In this document: positions 26,584 to 35,325 of the stretch, piece after piece
How positions within the stretch are numbered: the first letter of the stretch is position 1
How the letters are laid out: each line of letters begins with the position of its first letter
From: Winogradskyella vincentii
GTDB taxonomy: Bacteria; Bacteroidota; Bacteroidia; Flavobacteriales; Flavobacteriaceae
Direction of reading: 5' to 3'
Length of the DNA stretch: 64,000 nt
Assembly (NCBI RefSeq): GCF_020166345.1
Contig: NZ_JAIUJS010000003.1
Coordinates: forward strand, 124,001-188,000
Made by a program: the position numbers and the translations under genes
Notes under the pieces: generated by a model
The model's input: the letters and a program-made list of their open reading frames with translations, nothing else
What the model was told of the DNA's origin: nothing
Databases searched by the model: none

Positions 26584-27545
26584 ATATGGACTATATACAA
26601 CAGGCGTTTAAGGGATTACATGATGGATGGCGATATTTTGTAGGAACTATAATTGTAATAGCATTTGTAATTATTGGTCAAATACCATTTACTGTAGCAG
26701 CGATTGTTGAAGCAAGTAACCAAGGCATGTCGTTTTTTGAATTAGACGAAACTACATTAATGACAATTTTAGAGCCAAACCTAAATCTATTCTTAATGCT
26801 ACTGTCTTTCGCTTTTGGTTTATTAGGACTTCTTTTAGTTAATAAATATCTCCATAAAATGAGTCTTACCCAACTAACCACAGCAAGGGAAAAGATTGAT
26901 TGGAAGCGTTTTTGGACTATATTTTTTGGATGGGGAATTATATCATCAGGATTTGTTCTAATGGACTATTTTATGGCACCTGACGATTATGTTTTGAATT
27001 TTAATCTACCAAAGTTTTTAATTCTTTGCGTAATAGCAATAATTATGGTACCTCTCCAAACAAGCTGTGAGGAATATTTGTTTAGAGGGTATTTAATGCA
27101 GGGATTAGGTGTTGTAACAAAGAATAGATGGTTTCCATTATTATTTACTTCATTAGTTTTTGGATTATTACATATAGCTAATCCTGAGGTTGATAAGTTG
27201 GGTTACATCATTATGATATACTATATAGGTACAGGTTTATTTTTAGGGATTGTTACCTTAATGGATGAAGGGTTGGAGCTAGCTCTTGGATTTCATGCGG
27301 CAAACAACTTGTTTACGGCTTTGCTAGTTACGGCAGATTGGACGGCATTTAAAACATATTCTATTTTTAAAGACATGTCAGATCCTACTGAGGCTACATT
27401 TGTAGATATTATTGTGCCTGTATTTGTTATTTTCCCAATACTACTCATTATCTTGTCTAAAATGTATGGATGGAGTAATTGGAGGGAAAGATTATTAGGT
27501 AAGGTTACAGAACCGCCAAAAGAAGACTATAAAATCATTGAATAG
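26580..27545 (+). CDS. CPBP family intramembrane metalloprotease
   Basis: 321 residues with about eight hydrophobic helices. The CPBP (Abi) motif CEEYLFRGYL carries the paired Glu, with FGLLHIANPE and FHAANNLFTAL supplying the His residues. Such proteins are relatives of the CAAX protease Rce1. The gene overlaps menC by four bases (ATGA) and is followed after five bases by menE, so it is inside the menaquinone operon. Its link to menaquinone, if any, is unknown. Confidence 0.87.
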   Translation: MNMDYIQQAFKGLHDGWRYFVGTIIVIAFVIIGQIPFTVAAIVEASNQGMSFFELDETTLMTILEPNLNLFLMLLSFAFGLLGLLLVNKYLHKMSLTQLTTAREKIDWKRFWTIFFGWGIISSGFVLMDYFMAPDDYVLNFNLPKFLILCVIAIIMVPLQTSCEEYLFRGYLMQGLGVVTKNRWFPLLFTSLVFGLLHIANPEVDKLGYIIMIYYIGTGLFLGIVTLMDEGLELALGFHAANNLFTALLVTADWTAFKTYSIFKDMSDPTEATFVDIIVPVFVIFPILLIILSKMYGWSNWRERLLGKVTEPPKEDYKIIE

Positions 27546-27550
27546 AATAT

Positions 27551-28636
27551 ATGACACCAAAATATAATAAAATACATAACCGATTTAAGCTAAACGGACT
27601 TCATTTTAGTTATGAAGACCTAAAAGAAGTTGCTTACAGCTTAATAAAAGAGGGTGAACCATACGAAAAGGTAACCGGAAATTTTTTGATTGATTGGCTA
27701 AATCAAGATGATTTTTTATATGTTAATACGTCAGGTTCGACGGGTCAACCAAAGGCCATAAAATTAAAAAAACAGGCAATGGTAAATTCCGCCATTGCAA
27801 CAGGAGATTATTTTGGTTTAGAGCCTGGAGATACTGCTTTGGATTGTTTGCCGAGTCATTATATTGCTGGTAAAATGATGTTGGTTAGGGCTATGATATT
27901 AGGCCTTGAGATTGATTGTGTTGAACCTAGTGCACATCCTATTTTCGACTATGAAAAAAAATACGATTTCTGTGCAATGATTCCATTGCAATTAAAGCAC
28001 ACTATTAATTACACACATAACATTAAGACCATTATAGTTGGTGGTTCCATGATTACCAAACCCTTGTTAGAACAGATAAAGCATAGTAGTTCCAAGTTTT
28101 ATGAAACTTATGGAATGACAGAAACTGTAACTCATGTTGCCGTTCGTAGATTAGAGTCAACATCTGGAACAGGTGAGGAGTTTTTTAATGCACTACCTAA
28201 TATTTCATTTAATAAGGACGAGCGGAATTGTCTAGTTATCAATGCTTCAAAATTAGTAGAAGAAGTGTTAGTAACTAATGATATAGTGGATTTAAAGTCA
28301 GATACTAGCTTTAAACTATTAGGCAGATTTGACAATGTTATAATTTCAGGTGGTGTTAAACTTTTTCCGGAGCAAATAGAGAAAAAACTTCAGCCAGTAA
28401 TTGATGAACGATTTATCCTAGCTGGAGAAGACGACGGCACTTTAGGTGAAAAATTAGTACTCATCATTGAAAATCCAAGGGACTCTAAAGATTCTATTGC
28501 CAATAGAATTAAGCATCTTAAAGATCTCACAAAGTTTGAAATTCCTAAGGAAATCTATGTAACGGATAAGTTTGTTGAAACGGTTAATGGGAAAATACAG
28601 CGTAATAAAACCATAAAAATGGTTTTGGGCAGTTAA
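27551..28636 (+). CDS. menE: o-succinylbenzoate-CoA ligase MenE (short form)
   Basis: 361 residues, about 100 shorter than Escherichia coli MenE, with the N-terminal part reduced. The adenylate-forming core is intact: VNTSGSTGQPKAIKLKK, FYETYGMTETVTHVA, LLGRFDNVIISGGVKLFPEQIE, and the C-terminal lysine in VNGKIQRNKT. It activates o-succinylbenzoate with ATP and CoA before ring closure by MenB. It is the last gene of the menC operon. The short form seems normal for this group and not a truncation, since it starts cleanly after the previous gene. Confidence 0.9.
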   Translation: MTPKYNKIHNRFKLNGLHFSYEDLKEVAYSLIKEGEPYEKVTGNFLIDWLNQDDFLYVNTSGSTGQPKAIKLKKQAMVNSAIATGDYFGLEPGDTALDCLPSHYIAGKMMLVRAMILGLEIDCVEPSAHPIFDYEKKYDFCAMIPLQLKHTINYTHNIKTIIVGGSMITKPLLEQIKHSSSKFYETYGMTETVTHVAVRRLESTSGTGEEFFNALPNISFNKDERNCLVINASKLVEEVLVTNDIVDLKSDTSFKLLGRFDNVIISGGVKLFPEQIEKKLQPVIDERFILAGEDDGTLGEKLVLIIENPRDSKDSIANRIKHLKDLTKFEIPKEIYVTDKFVETVNGKIQRNKTIKMVLGS

Positions 28637-28722
28637 CTCAATCAGATTCATAGTTTACTCATTCTATCTTTTAATTTCTGGTATTGGCTTATAGTTTTAT
28701 GTAAACTTTAAATGCCAATCAG

Positions 28723-29340
28723 ATGAAAACATTATTCCATTTTATTATTGTATTAACGATATTTAGTACAAGTTTTGCACAACAACAGAATATTGAAACA
28801 AAATCAGTCGTTATTGAAAATCTAATCAGTTTCATGGTTGATGAATATTCAATTAGTTCTGATTCAATACCAAAACGTAATATTACTTTCCTTATTGAAA
28901 CCTATGCTGATAGATTTAATGCAGAAGATGGCGTAATGATTAAGCAAGCATTTAAGATTATGTCTAATCGATTAACAGAAGAAGATCATGTAAGTATTGT
29001 AACGTATTCGAAACTTGGCGGTGTTGTTCTTAATCATTGTAATGCAAAAAACACCAAGAAATTACTTTATGGTGTAGAAAACTACAGTTCAAGTATTAAT
29101 TATGTTGAAGATGATGGAACCGAAGTAGCCTATAGGATTGCTAAAGAAAATTTCACAGAGGAAACAGAAAATTCTGTAGTTATGGTTAGAATCCCTAATA
29201 CACCAAAAACAAAATCTTTACAAAATAAAGCAACTAAGGTAACAGATGACAACTCTACCAATAAAAGTAAAAATAACAATGCAGTAGTATTGACTGCAAT
29301 TGCCTTGTTGCCTGAGATTATTAAGATTATTAAGGACTAA
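28723..29340 (+). CDS. secreted protein with degenerate von Willebrand A-like domain
   Basis: 205 residues, signal peptide MKTLFHFIIVLTIFSTSFAQ. The segment from about 50 to 115 follows a VWA pattern (AFKIMSNRLTEEDHVSIVTYSKLGGVVL), which in normal VWA proteins follows a MIDAS motif DxSxS. Here the preceding strand reads ITFLIETYADRF, so the MIDAS motif is missing. A Lys/Asn/Ser-rich segment and a final hydrophobic helix (VVLTAIALLPEIIKIIKD) follow. Function unknown. A hairpin follows the stop. Confidence 0.65.
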   Translation: MKTLFHFIIVLTIFSTSFAQQQNIETKSVVIENLISFMVDEYSISSDSIPKRNITFLIETYADRFNAEDGVMIKQAFKIMSNRLTEEDHVSIVTYSKLGGVVLNHCNAKNTKKLLYGVENYSSSINYVEDDGTEVAYRIAKENFTEETENSVVMVRIPNTPKTKSLQNKATKVTDDNSTNKSKNNNAVVLTAIALLPEIIKIIKD

Positions 29341-29354
29341 TTTCTAAAAACAAA

Positions 29355-29380
29355 AAACCCGATACTTCTGTATCGGGTTT
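29355..29380 (-). terminator. terminator between convergent genes
   Basis: Perfect 11-base stem (29355-29365 with 29370-29380) and TTCT loop. The T tract is on the minus strand, so it mainly ends the OmpA-family gene. Confidence 0.85.
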
Positions 29381-29401
29381 GCGTTATAATTTAATTTTAG
29401 A

Positions 29402-30259
29402 TTAATTTTCAGCAGAAAGATTTTTCATTTCTTGTTCTATCATTTCATAGAACTGATCAATTTTTGGTAATACAACAATTCGTGTACGTCTGTTTTTTGC
29501 TCTGTTTTCAGCTGTATCATTTTCTACTAATGGTACATGATAACTGCGACCTGCCGCGATTAGTTGTTGAGGATTAACCTTAAGTTCTTCCAAAACTCTA
29601 ACAACCGAAGTTGCACGCTTAACACTCAAATCCCAATTATCTAATAATGGAGGCTTGCTGTAAGATTTGTTATCTGTATGTGATTCTACCATTGCTTCAA
29701 AATCAGGTTTGCTATTAATAACTTTAGCAACTTTACCTAATACTTCTTTAGCTCTATCCGTTACGTTGTAACTACCGCTTTTGAATAAAAGCTTATCAGC
29801 AATAGAAATAAACACAACACCTTTTTCAACATTTACTTCAATATCAGGATCGTTTATTCCTACTTCTTTCTTTAAACTTGATACTATTGCAAGTGTTACA
29901 CTATCTTTTTTAGTCAAGGCATCTTGTAAACGAGAAATTTTTAAATCTTTTTCTTTTAAACTTTCAAGAGATTTTTCAAGATTTTCCGCACCTTTTTGTG
30001 TTAACGTGGTTAAATTTCCTTTGGTATCAATTAAATCTTGATTTGCTTTACGTAAATCAGATAACTGATCTTTCATTGTTTCAACTCTTGCATTTGCTGC
30101 CGCTGCATCAGAAAGACATTTATTTAATTTTACCGTTGCAGAATTCAATAAATCTTGTGTTTCCTTCTGTTTCTCCTCAAGTGCTAAGTATTCCTTTTTA
30201 GACACACAAGATGCTAATAGCACCATTGAAAAAATACTTAATAACATTAGTTTTTTCAT
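29402..30259 (-). CDS. OmpA family lipoprotein with coiled-coil stalk
   Basis: 285 residues. The signal peptide ends in the lipobox LLASC (Cys 18). Residues 25-120 are heptad-rich and probably coiled coil. The C-terminal OmpA-like domain shows LFKSGSYNVTDRAKEVL, ESHTDNKSY and NRAKNRRTRIVVLPK, the peptidoglycan-binding motif. It should link the outer membrane to the cell wall. It is monocistronic, with a terminator after it and about 105 bp before the glycosyltransferase gene. Confidence 0.9.
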   Translation of the reverse strand: MKKLMLLSIFSMVLLASCVSKKEYLALEEKQKETQDLLNSATVKLNKCLSDAAAANARVETMKDQLSDLRKANQDLIDTKGNLTTLTQKGAENLEKSLESLKEKDLKISRLQDALTKKDSVTLAIVSSLKKEVGINDPDIEVNVEKGVVFISIADKLLFKSGSYNVTDRAKEVLGKVAKVINSKPDFEAMVESHTDNKSYSKPPLLDNWDLSVKRATSVVRVLEELKVNPQQLIAAGRSYHVPLVENDTAENRAKNRRTRIVVLPKIDQFYEMIEQEMKNLSAEN

Positions 30260-30363
30260 AATCAGTATTATGTTTAAATTGATAATTTTAACTACCCAAA
30301 ATTATAGAAAAGAAAACAGGGAACTGCACGGATTAACAAATTTTTTAACAGTTTTATAAACAA

Positions 30364-31359
30364 TTAAAAAGTTTTCTTTTTTTCGATAAAATAAGACCAT
30401 ACAATTGAATTTTTCTTAAAATAATCTGGTCGTTTTGATAATATTCTTCTTTCTTTTAAAATCCGACTTAAGCTAAGGTAAAATGCAAAGTGTGCCTTTA
30501 ATACTGCAATAAAAAATAATGGTTTAAGCTGAAATAGGAATCTAATAGCCGCCAATCCATCAAGAAACATCCTTGTAAATATTCTACCTAATAGTTTGCT
30601 GTCTGTGTTTTTTGCTAGTGTGAAAAGGCTGTTTCTAAAATTGAGAAATGTTTTTTTAGGATTGGTGTTTTTTAAGGTTGCACCACCAACATGATAAACA
30701 CTAGAATCTCCTACATATTTGGCAATATGTCCATTATTAAATGAACGCCAGCACAAATCTATTTCCTCCATATGGGCAAAATAGGATTCGTCAAAACCAT
30801 TTAAGGATTTAAAAACATCATTCTTAATGAAGAAACACGCACCAGAAGCCCAAAAAATATCACAATTATCATTGTATTGGCCTTTATCTTGTTCAATGGT
30901 GTCAAATATTCTGCCACGGCAAAAAGGAAAACCATATTTATCTATAAAACCACCAGCAGCACCAGCGTATTCAAAGTAATCCCTTTTATTGTAGTCTAAT
31001 ATTTTAGGTTGAATTATGGCAATATTATTATCTGAATTAAATTCCTCATTTATCGAAACCAACCAATTCTCAGAAACTTCAATATCACTATTAAGTAGAC
31101 ATAGTATAGGCTCATCAACATATTTTAATGCATCATTATACCCTTTGGCATATCCACCATTTGTTTGATTCTGAATTATTTGAATGCTAGGAAAATGCTC
31201 CTTAACAAACTCTACTGAATCATCTGATGAGGCATTATCTGCAACATAGATCTTAGATCCATTTGAATAGTTCACTACCTGAGGAAGGAAACGCTCAAGA
31301 AGGTCTTTACCATTCCAGTTAAGTATAATTATCGCTATGTCCTTTAATTCGTATTTCAC
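30364..31359 (-). CDS. glycosyltransferase family 2
   Basis: 331 residues from a GTG start at 31359, which overlaps the last base of the upstream TAG (TAGTG). A longer frame to 31425 lies within the upstream gene and is less likely. The GT-A fold shows IAIIILNWNGKDLLERFLP, YVADNASSDDSVEFV, NGGYAKGYNDAL and LLNSDIEVSENW (DxD-like), then ASGACFFIKNDVF and HMEEIDLCWR. Sugar donor and acceptor are unknown. Hydrophobic segments near the C-terminus suggest membrane association. Confidence 0.88.
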   Translation of the reverse strand: MKYELKDIAIIILNWNGKDLLERFLPQVVNYSNGSKIYVADNASSDDSVEFVKEHFPSIQIIQNQTNGGYAKGYNDALKYVDEPILCLLNSDIEVSENWLVSINEEFNSDNNIAIIQPKILDYNKRDYFEYAGAAGGFIDKYGFPFCRGRIFDTIEQDKGQYNDNCDIFWASGACFFIKNDVFKSLNGFDESYFAHMEEIDLCWRSFNNGHIAKYVGDSSVYHVGGATLKNTNPKKTFLNFRNSLFTLAKNTDSKLLGRIFTRMFLDGLAAIRFLFQLKPLFFIAVLKAHFAFYLSLSRILKERRILSKRPDYFKKNSIVWSYFIEKKKTF

Positions 31360-31805
31360 TATTCTTTGTAACTCGGGATATCTTTTAAAAATGTATATCG
31401 TTCTCCAACAAGGTCCATTTGGCAATAATAATGATTTAAACCATTTGTTACCATTAGATAGGACGCATTCAATGCTAAATTGTATCGGGCTATCTGATCA
31501 AAAGTAGATTGAGAAATGTCAATAGAAGGCGATTTGCATTCTACTATTAAATGTATGCTACCATCAGAATTAAAAATTACAATGTCGTATCGTTTTTTTA
31601 AGCCATTAATGACTAATTCTTTCTCAACATTAATCAAAGATTTCGGGTATTTTTTGGTATTTATCAAATAATGAATACAATGTTGTCTTACCCATTCTTC
31701 TGGTTGAAGAATGATGAATTTTTTCCTAATAACATCAAAAATAGAAACTTTATTTTCTTTACTTTTGAGACGGTATTCAAACTTTGGAAAGTTAAGATCT
31801 TGCAC
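31359..31805 (-). CDS. stand-alone HSDR_N (type I restriction R N-terminal) domain protein
   Basis: 148 residues. It has the nuclease-like core seen at the N-terminus of type I restriction R subunits: LINVEKELVINGLKKRYDIVIFNSDG and LIVECKSPSIDISQSTFDQIARYN, giving the D-ExK pattern of PD-(D/E)xK nucleases. Helicase domains and partner M and S genes are absent here, and such stand-alone proteins sit next to holA in many flavobacteria. A house-keeping nucleic-acid role is more likely than restriction. It is coupled to the downstream glycosyltransferase and is divergent from holA. Confidence 0.85.
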   Translation of the reverse strand: MQDLNFPKFEYRLKSKENKVSIFDVIRKKFIILQPEEWVRQHCIHYLINTKKYPKSLINVEKELVINGLKKRYDIVIFNSDGSIHLIVECKSPSIDISQSTFDQIARYNLALNASYLMVTNGLNHYYCQMDLVGERYTFLKDIPSYKE

Positions 31806-31886
31806 CTAACAAAATTATAATTTTAAAAATATTTTAAGTTAAATTTCTGTTGAAATTTTAACTAATAAATAATACAGAATCAGCAA

Positions 31887-32891
31887 TTGAACGAGGTTAA
31901 ACAATTAGTATCTGAGATTAAAAATGGAAATCTTAAACCCATCTATTTTTTAATGGGTGAGGAGCCTTATTATATTGATAAGATTTCAGAATTTATTGAG
32001 AACAATATCTTAGATGAAGCTGAGAAAGGTTTTAATCAAATGGTGCTGTATGGAAGGGATGTGACTATTGATGATATTATAAGTAATTCAAAGAGATTTC
32101 CGATGATGGCAGATTACCAGGTAGTAATCGTTAAGGAGGCACAAGATTTGAGTAGAACAATTGAAAAATTAGCAAGTTATGCTGAAAACCCTCAACCAAC
32201 GACTATTCTGGTAATTAACTACAAATACAAAAAATTAGACAAGCGCAAATCACTATATAAAGCCTTAAATAAAACAGGTATTGTTTTTGAAAGCAAAAAA
32301 CTATACGAAAATCAAGTTTCTGATTGGATTAGAAGAATATTGGCAGGACAGAATTATAATATTTCACCCAAGGCATCACAAATGCTAGTTGAGTTTTTAG
32401 GAACAGATTTAAGTAAAATTGACAATGAACTCAATAAACTGAAAATTGTATTGCCTAAGGGAACTCAAATAACACCAGAGCATATTGAAGAAAATATTGG
32501 AATCAGTAAAGACTTCAATAATTTTGAGTTGCGCAAAGCTGTTGGAGATAAAGATATAGTGAAGGCGCATCGTATAGCCAAGTATTTTGCGGATAACCCA
32601 AAGGATAACCCAATGGTTGTTACCATTTCGTTGTTATTTAGCTTTTTTTCCCAGTTATTGCACTTACATGGAATGAATGATAAATCTCCACGAAGTGTCG
32701 CATCAGCCTTGAGAATTAATCCATATTTTGTTAATGAATATCTAACAGCTGCACGTAATTATCCGATGAAAAAAGTGAGCGCGGTTATTGCTTTATTGAG
32801 AGATTTTGATGTAAAAGGGAAGGGGGTTGGCGCTAATGCAGTACCTCAAGGCGATTTGCTAAAAGAACTGTTGGTTAGGATTTTAAACTAA
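31887..32891 (+). CDS. holA: DNA polymerase III subunit delta HolA
   Basis: 334 residues starting at TTG 31887; the N-terminus NEVKQLVSEIKNGNLKPIYFLMGEEPYYIDKI fits the family and no ATG is available nearby. HolA is the wrench subunit of the clamp loader. FPMMADYQVVIVKEAQDL, a poorly conserved AAA-like core, and LLSFFSQLLHLHGM toward the end match other Bacteroidota delta subunits. The gene end overlaps the convergent T9SS protein gene by four bases. Confidence 0.9.
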   Translation: MNEVKQLVSEIKNGNLKPIYFLMGEEPYYIDKISEFIENNILDEAEKGFNQMVLYGRDVTIDDIISNSKRFPMMADYQVVIVKEAQDLSRTIEKLASYAENPQPTTILVINYKYKKLDKRKSLYKALNKTGIVFESKKLYENQVSDWIRRILAGQNYNISPKASQMLVEFLGTDLSKIDNELNKLKIVLPKGTQITPEHIEENIGISKDFNNFELRKAVGDKDIVKAHRIAKYFADNPKDNPMVVTISLLFSFFSQLLHLHGMNDKSPRSVASALRINPYFVNEYLTAARNYPMKKVSAVIALLRDFDVKGKGVGANAVPQGDLLKELLVRILN

Positions 32892-33973
32892 TCAATTAAT
32901 AATTGTTTAGTTAAATACCCATTATTTGAATCCTTTATTTTAATTAGATAAACACCTTTAGATAATTCTGAAATATTAATTCTTGACTCCGTTGTTGTTT
33001 TTATAAGTTTACCGGTTAGGGTGTAAATTTCTGTTGTGCAATCCTCCTTATTTATAATTAATTCTGTTTTAGCAGGATTAGGGTAAAAACTTATTTGATT
33101 TTCATTAAGCTGAGGATCTGATAACGTAGATATATTGAAGCTATATAAACCGTTTAAATCACTTGATGCTTTTTCAGCACTAATGTAGTATTCATCTGTA
33201 CTATAGAATGTAATTCCTTCAGTTTGCTGGGAGTAATTTGTTGGTATAGCAATAGCTGTTTTTAATAAAATTCCGTTTGAGAAAATTCCACTATTAAAAT
33301 CGCTTAATTGCAATAAAAATGAACCAAGACCATCATAACCACAGAGCATTACATCTCCGTTGATACTATTATATGAAGACCCTGTAATCAATCCCTGAGA
33401 ATCTATTGAATCTACTAATGTGGCAGAATGTGCCCCAGGACTTTTTGATAATTCATATACATTGGTTTTTGCATCAATCCAGTTTTTTGTAAAAATATAG
33501 AGTTTGTTATTAAAATGGATTAAAGCCTCTGCATCAAAATTAGTTGCAAAAGGGCTTGGTGTGAAGTCTACTTGATCGCTATAACTATAATTAATAATTT
33601 CTGCAACAACACTTGTGTTATTAACGTAATCAGAGCGCAATACACGGTAAATTTTTAAATCTGTTCTAGAACCTATATTGTTTCCAATATCAGCAATATA
33701 AATATACGAATCATCATAAGCTAGATCTTCCCAATCTACATTTGTAGCATTCGATATTGTAACTGTTCTTGTAATTGAACCATCAGTAGTATTAATGTCA
33801 AATAGTTGATTTGAATTACCAGAATCGTTGTGCGTAATTACAGTGTTATTGAGATAAAGTAATCCTGAAGTCTCTTCAAGTGTGGCATCTAAGCCAGTTA
33901 CCAAAGTATAAGTTTGGGCGGTTAGAATTAAAAAACAAGAAAAGTAGCTAAGTAATGTAAATACAATTTTCAT
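32888..33973 (-). CDS. T9SS type A sorting domain-containing protein, beta-propeller-like
   Basis: 361 residues. Signal peptide (MKIVFTLLSYFSCFLILTAQ), then a beta-rich region of about 260 residues with repeated short strand motifs such as NVDWEDLAYDDSYIYIADIGNN and FTPSPFATNFDAEALIHFNN, resembling a propeller. The last 75 residues are a type IX secretion sorting domain (ISFYPNPAKTELIINKE to GVYLIKIKDSNNGYLTKQLLID), so the protein is exported and probably attached to the surface. Enzymatic role unknown. Confidence 0.85.
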   Translation of the reverse strand: MKIVFTLLSYFSCFLILTAQTYTLVTGLDATLEETSGLLYLNNTVITHNDSGNSNQLFDINTTDGSITRTVTISNATNVDWEDLAYDDSYIYIADIGNNIGSRTDLKIYRVLRSDYVNNTSVVAEIINYSYSDQVDFTPSPFATNFDAEALIHFNNKLYIFTKNWIDAKTNVYELSKSPGAHSATLVDSIDSQGLITGSSYNSINGDVMLCGYDGLGSFLLQLSDFNSGIFSNGILLKTAIAIPTNYSQQTEGITFYSTDEYYISAEKASSDLNGLYSFNISTLSDPQLNENQISFYPNPAKTELIINKEDCTTEIYTLTGKLIKTTTESRINISELSKGVYLIKIKDSNNGYLTKQLLID

Positions 33974-34068
33974 GTGCTTTCAGGATTAGTTGCAGATAAA
34001 TGTAATTATTCTAATTCATTGAAGAAAGAAGATTTTTGAAGAAGCCAAAACTTTTAAGTTTACCGTCT

Positions 34069-34590
34069 CTATTTCTCGAATGTTTTGCGGTACATTAATA
34101 ATTCTTCGTTATTATTTGGAAGATAGCCAGTACCGATAAGTTCTAGCCCTAATCTTTCTAACAATTTCCTAGAAGCAGTATTTTCTTCAAGGGTGTATGC
34201 TTGAATGGTATTCAATTTAAGTTGATTTTTGGCAAATTTCATCAATTCGCTAGAAGCTTCATAAGCATAACCCTTGCCTTCATATGGTGGTAAGAAAGCA
34301 AAACCTATGTCCACTTCATCAGTCCCTTCACGATGATAAATACCACACGTCCCCATTTTTGTGCCATCTTTTTTTCTAATGACAACGTTGTTGGTATGGC
34401 CATGTGTTTTTAATTGGGGAAGAGCTTTTTCTTTAATATAACCTTCCGCTTCTTCAACAGAATGAACATTTCTGTCCCCGATAAATTTTATCCATTTTGG
34501 AGTATTCATCAACTCTAAAACAAAGGGAGCATCTTCAATAGTGATAGGTCGTACGATAAGCCTTTGTGTATTGAATCCCAAATTAGTCAT
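34069..34590 (-). CDS. GNAT family N-acetyltransferase
   Basis: 173 residues. It begins FNTQRLIVRPITIEDAPFVLELMNTPKWIKFIGDR, as in RimJ-like acetyltransferases, with IGFAFLPPYEGKGYAYEASSELMKFA as the acetyl-CoA-binding helix and TLEENTASRKLLERLGLELIG at the end. The substrate is not predictable. It stands alone, with a terminator of the oxidoreductase operon upstream. Confidence 0.87.
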   Translation of the reverse strand: MTNLGFNTQRLIVRPITIEDAPFVLELMNTPKWIKFIGDRNVHSVEEAEGYIKEKALPQLKTHGHTNNVVIRKKDGTKMGTCGIYHREGTDEVDIGFAFLPPYEGKGYAYEASSELMKFAKNQLKLNTIQAYTLEENTASRKLLERLGLELIGTGYLPNNNEELLMYRKTFEK

Positions 34591-34651
34591 TCTTTTAAAT
34601 CAAAAATATTTTACTTCGCTTTAATTGCTAAATTGTAAACTAATCTAACAT

Positions 34652-34693
34652 AAAAAAAGCAATATAGTTAGCTTAAATGCCTACTATATTGCT
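34652..34693 (-). terminator. rho-independent terminator of the oxidoreductase operon
   Basis: On the minus strand an 11-base stem (34658-34668 with 34683-34693), loop and seven T. It lies 63 bases after the gamma-subunit stop. Confidence 0.85.
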
Positions 34694-34755
34694 CTTCCTC
34701 CTTGGATATTTTAAAAATACCAATAAGTGAGTGGAATAAATATCTTATGTATTAA

Positions 34756-35325
34756 TTAATGATCTACTAACTGATCTTCTACTTTATATGAAAAAATGTT
34801 ATCCATTCCTTTTGTAATGGCTTTTTCATTCAAAGGAATAAGGTGGTGATAACGTTCAGGTAATGACTTTTTTAAACCTTCTATTACATTTTCTAGTTTT
34901 ACTATAGGTTTTATTTTAAGAAAACCTCCTAAAACAATCATGTTAAATACTTTTTTGTTTCCCATTTCAGTGGCTAGTCGATTTCCGTCTATTTGATAAA
35001 TGTCAATATCTGTTCTAGTTGGGTGAGCTAAAATGCCATTTGGATCATAAATTAAAACACCACCTGGTTTTACTGTTTTCTCGAACTTATCCATTGATTG
35101 TTGGTTCAAGATAATAGCTGTGTCATAAAGCTTCAAATATGGTGAGCTAATTCGTTCATCACTCAAAATAACTGTGACATTGGCAGTACCACCTCGCATT
35201 TCTGGTCCATAAGAAGGCATCCAACTAACCTCTTCATCTTGCATTATACCAGAATAGGCTAATATTTTCCCCATTGATAATACACCTTGACCACCGAATC
35301 CTGCAATTATAATTTCTTCCGTCAT
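34756..35325 (-). CDS. 2-oxoacid:acceptor oxidoreductase, gamma subunit
   Basis: 189 residues. The N-terminus IIIAGFGGQGVLSMGKILAYSGIM is the gamma-subunit signature, followed by SWMPSYGPEMRGGTANVTVILSD. In 2-oxoacid:ferredoxin oxidoreductases the gamma subunit lies next to the CoA-binding site. It overlaps the beta-subunit gene by four bases. The subunit order delta-alpha-beta-gamma here matches KorDABC/VorABCD systems. Confidence 0.9.
   Translation of the reverse strand: MTEEIIIAGFGGQGVLSMGKILAYSGIMQDEEVSWMPSYGPEMRGGTANVTVILSDERISSPYLKLYDTAIILNQQSMDKFEKTVKPGGVLIYDPNGILAHPTRTDIDIYQIDGNRLATEMGNKKVFNMIVLGGFLKIKPIVKLENVIEGLKKSLPERYHHLIPLNEKAITKGMDNIFSYKVEDQLVDH

Noticed and set aside
31359..31805. 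HSDR_N protein as part of a restriction system
   Set aside because: No helicase, methylase or specificity gene beside it; its place next to holA points to a separate function.
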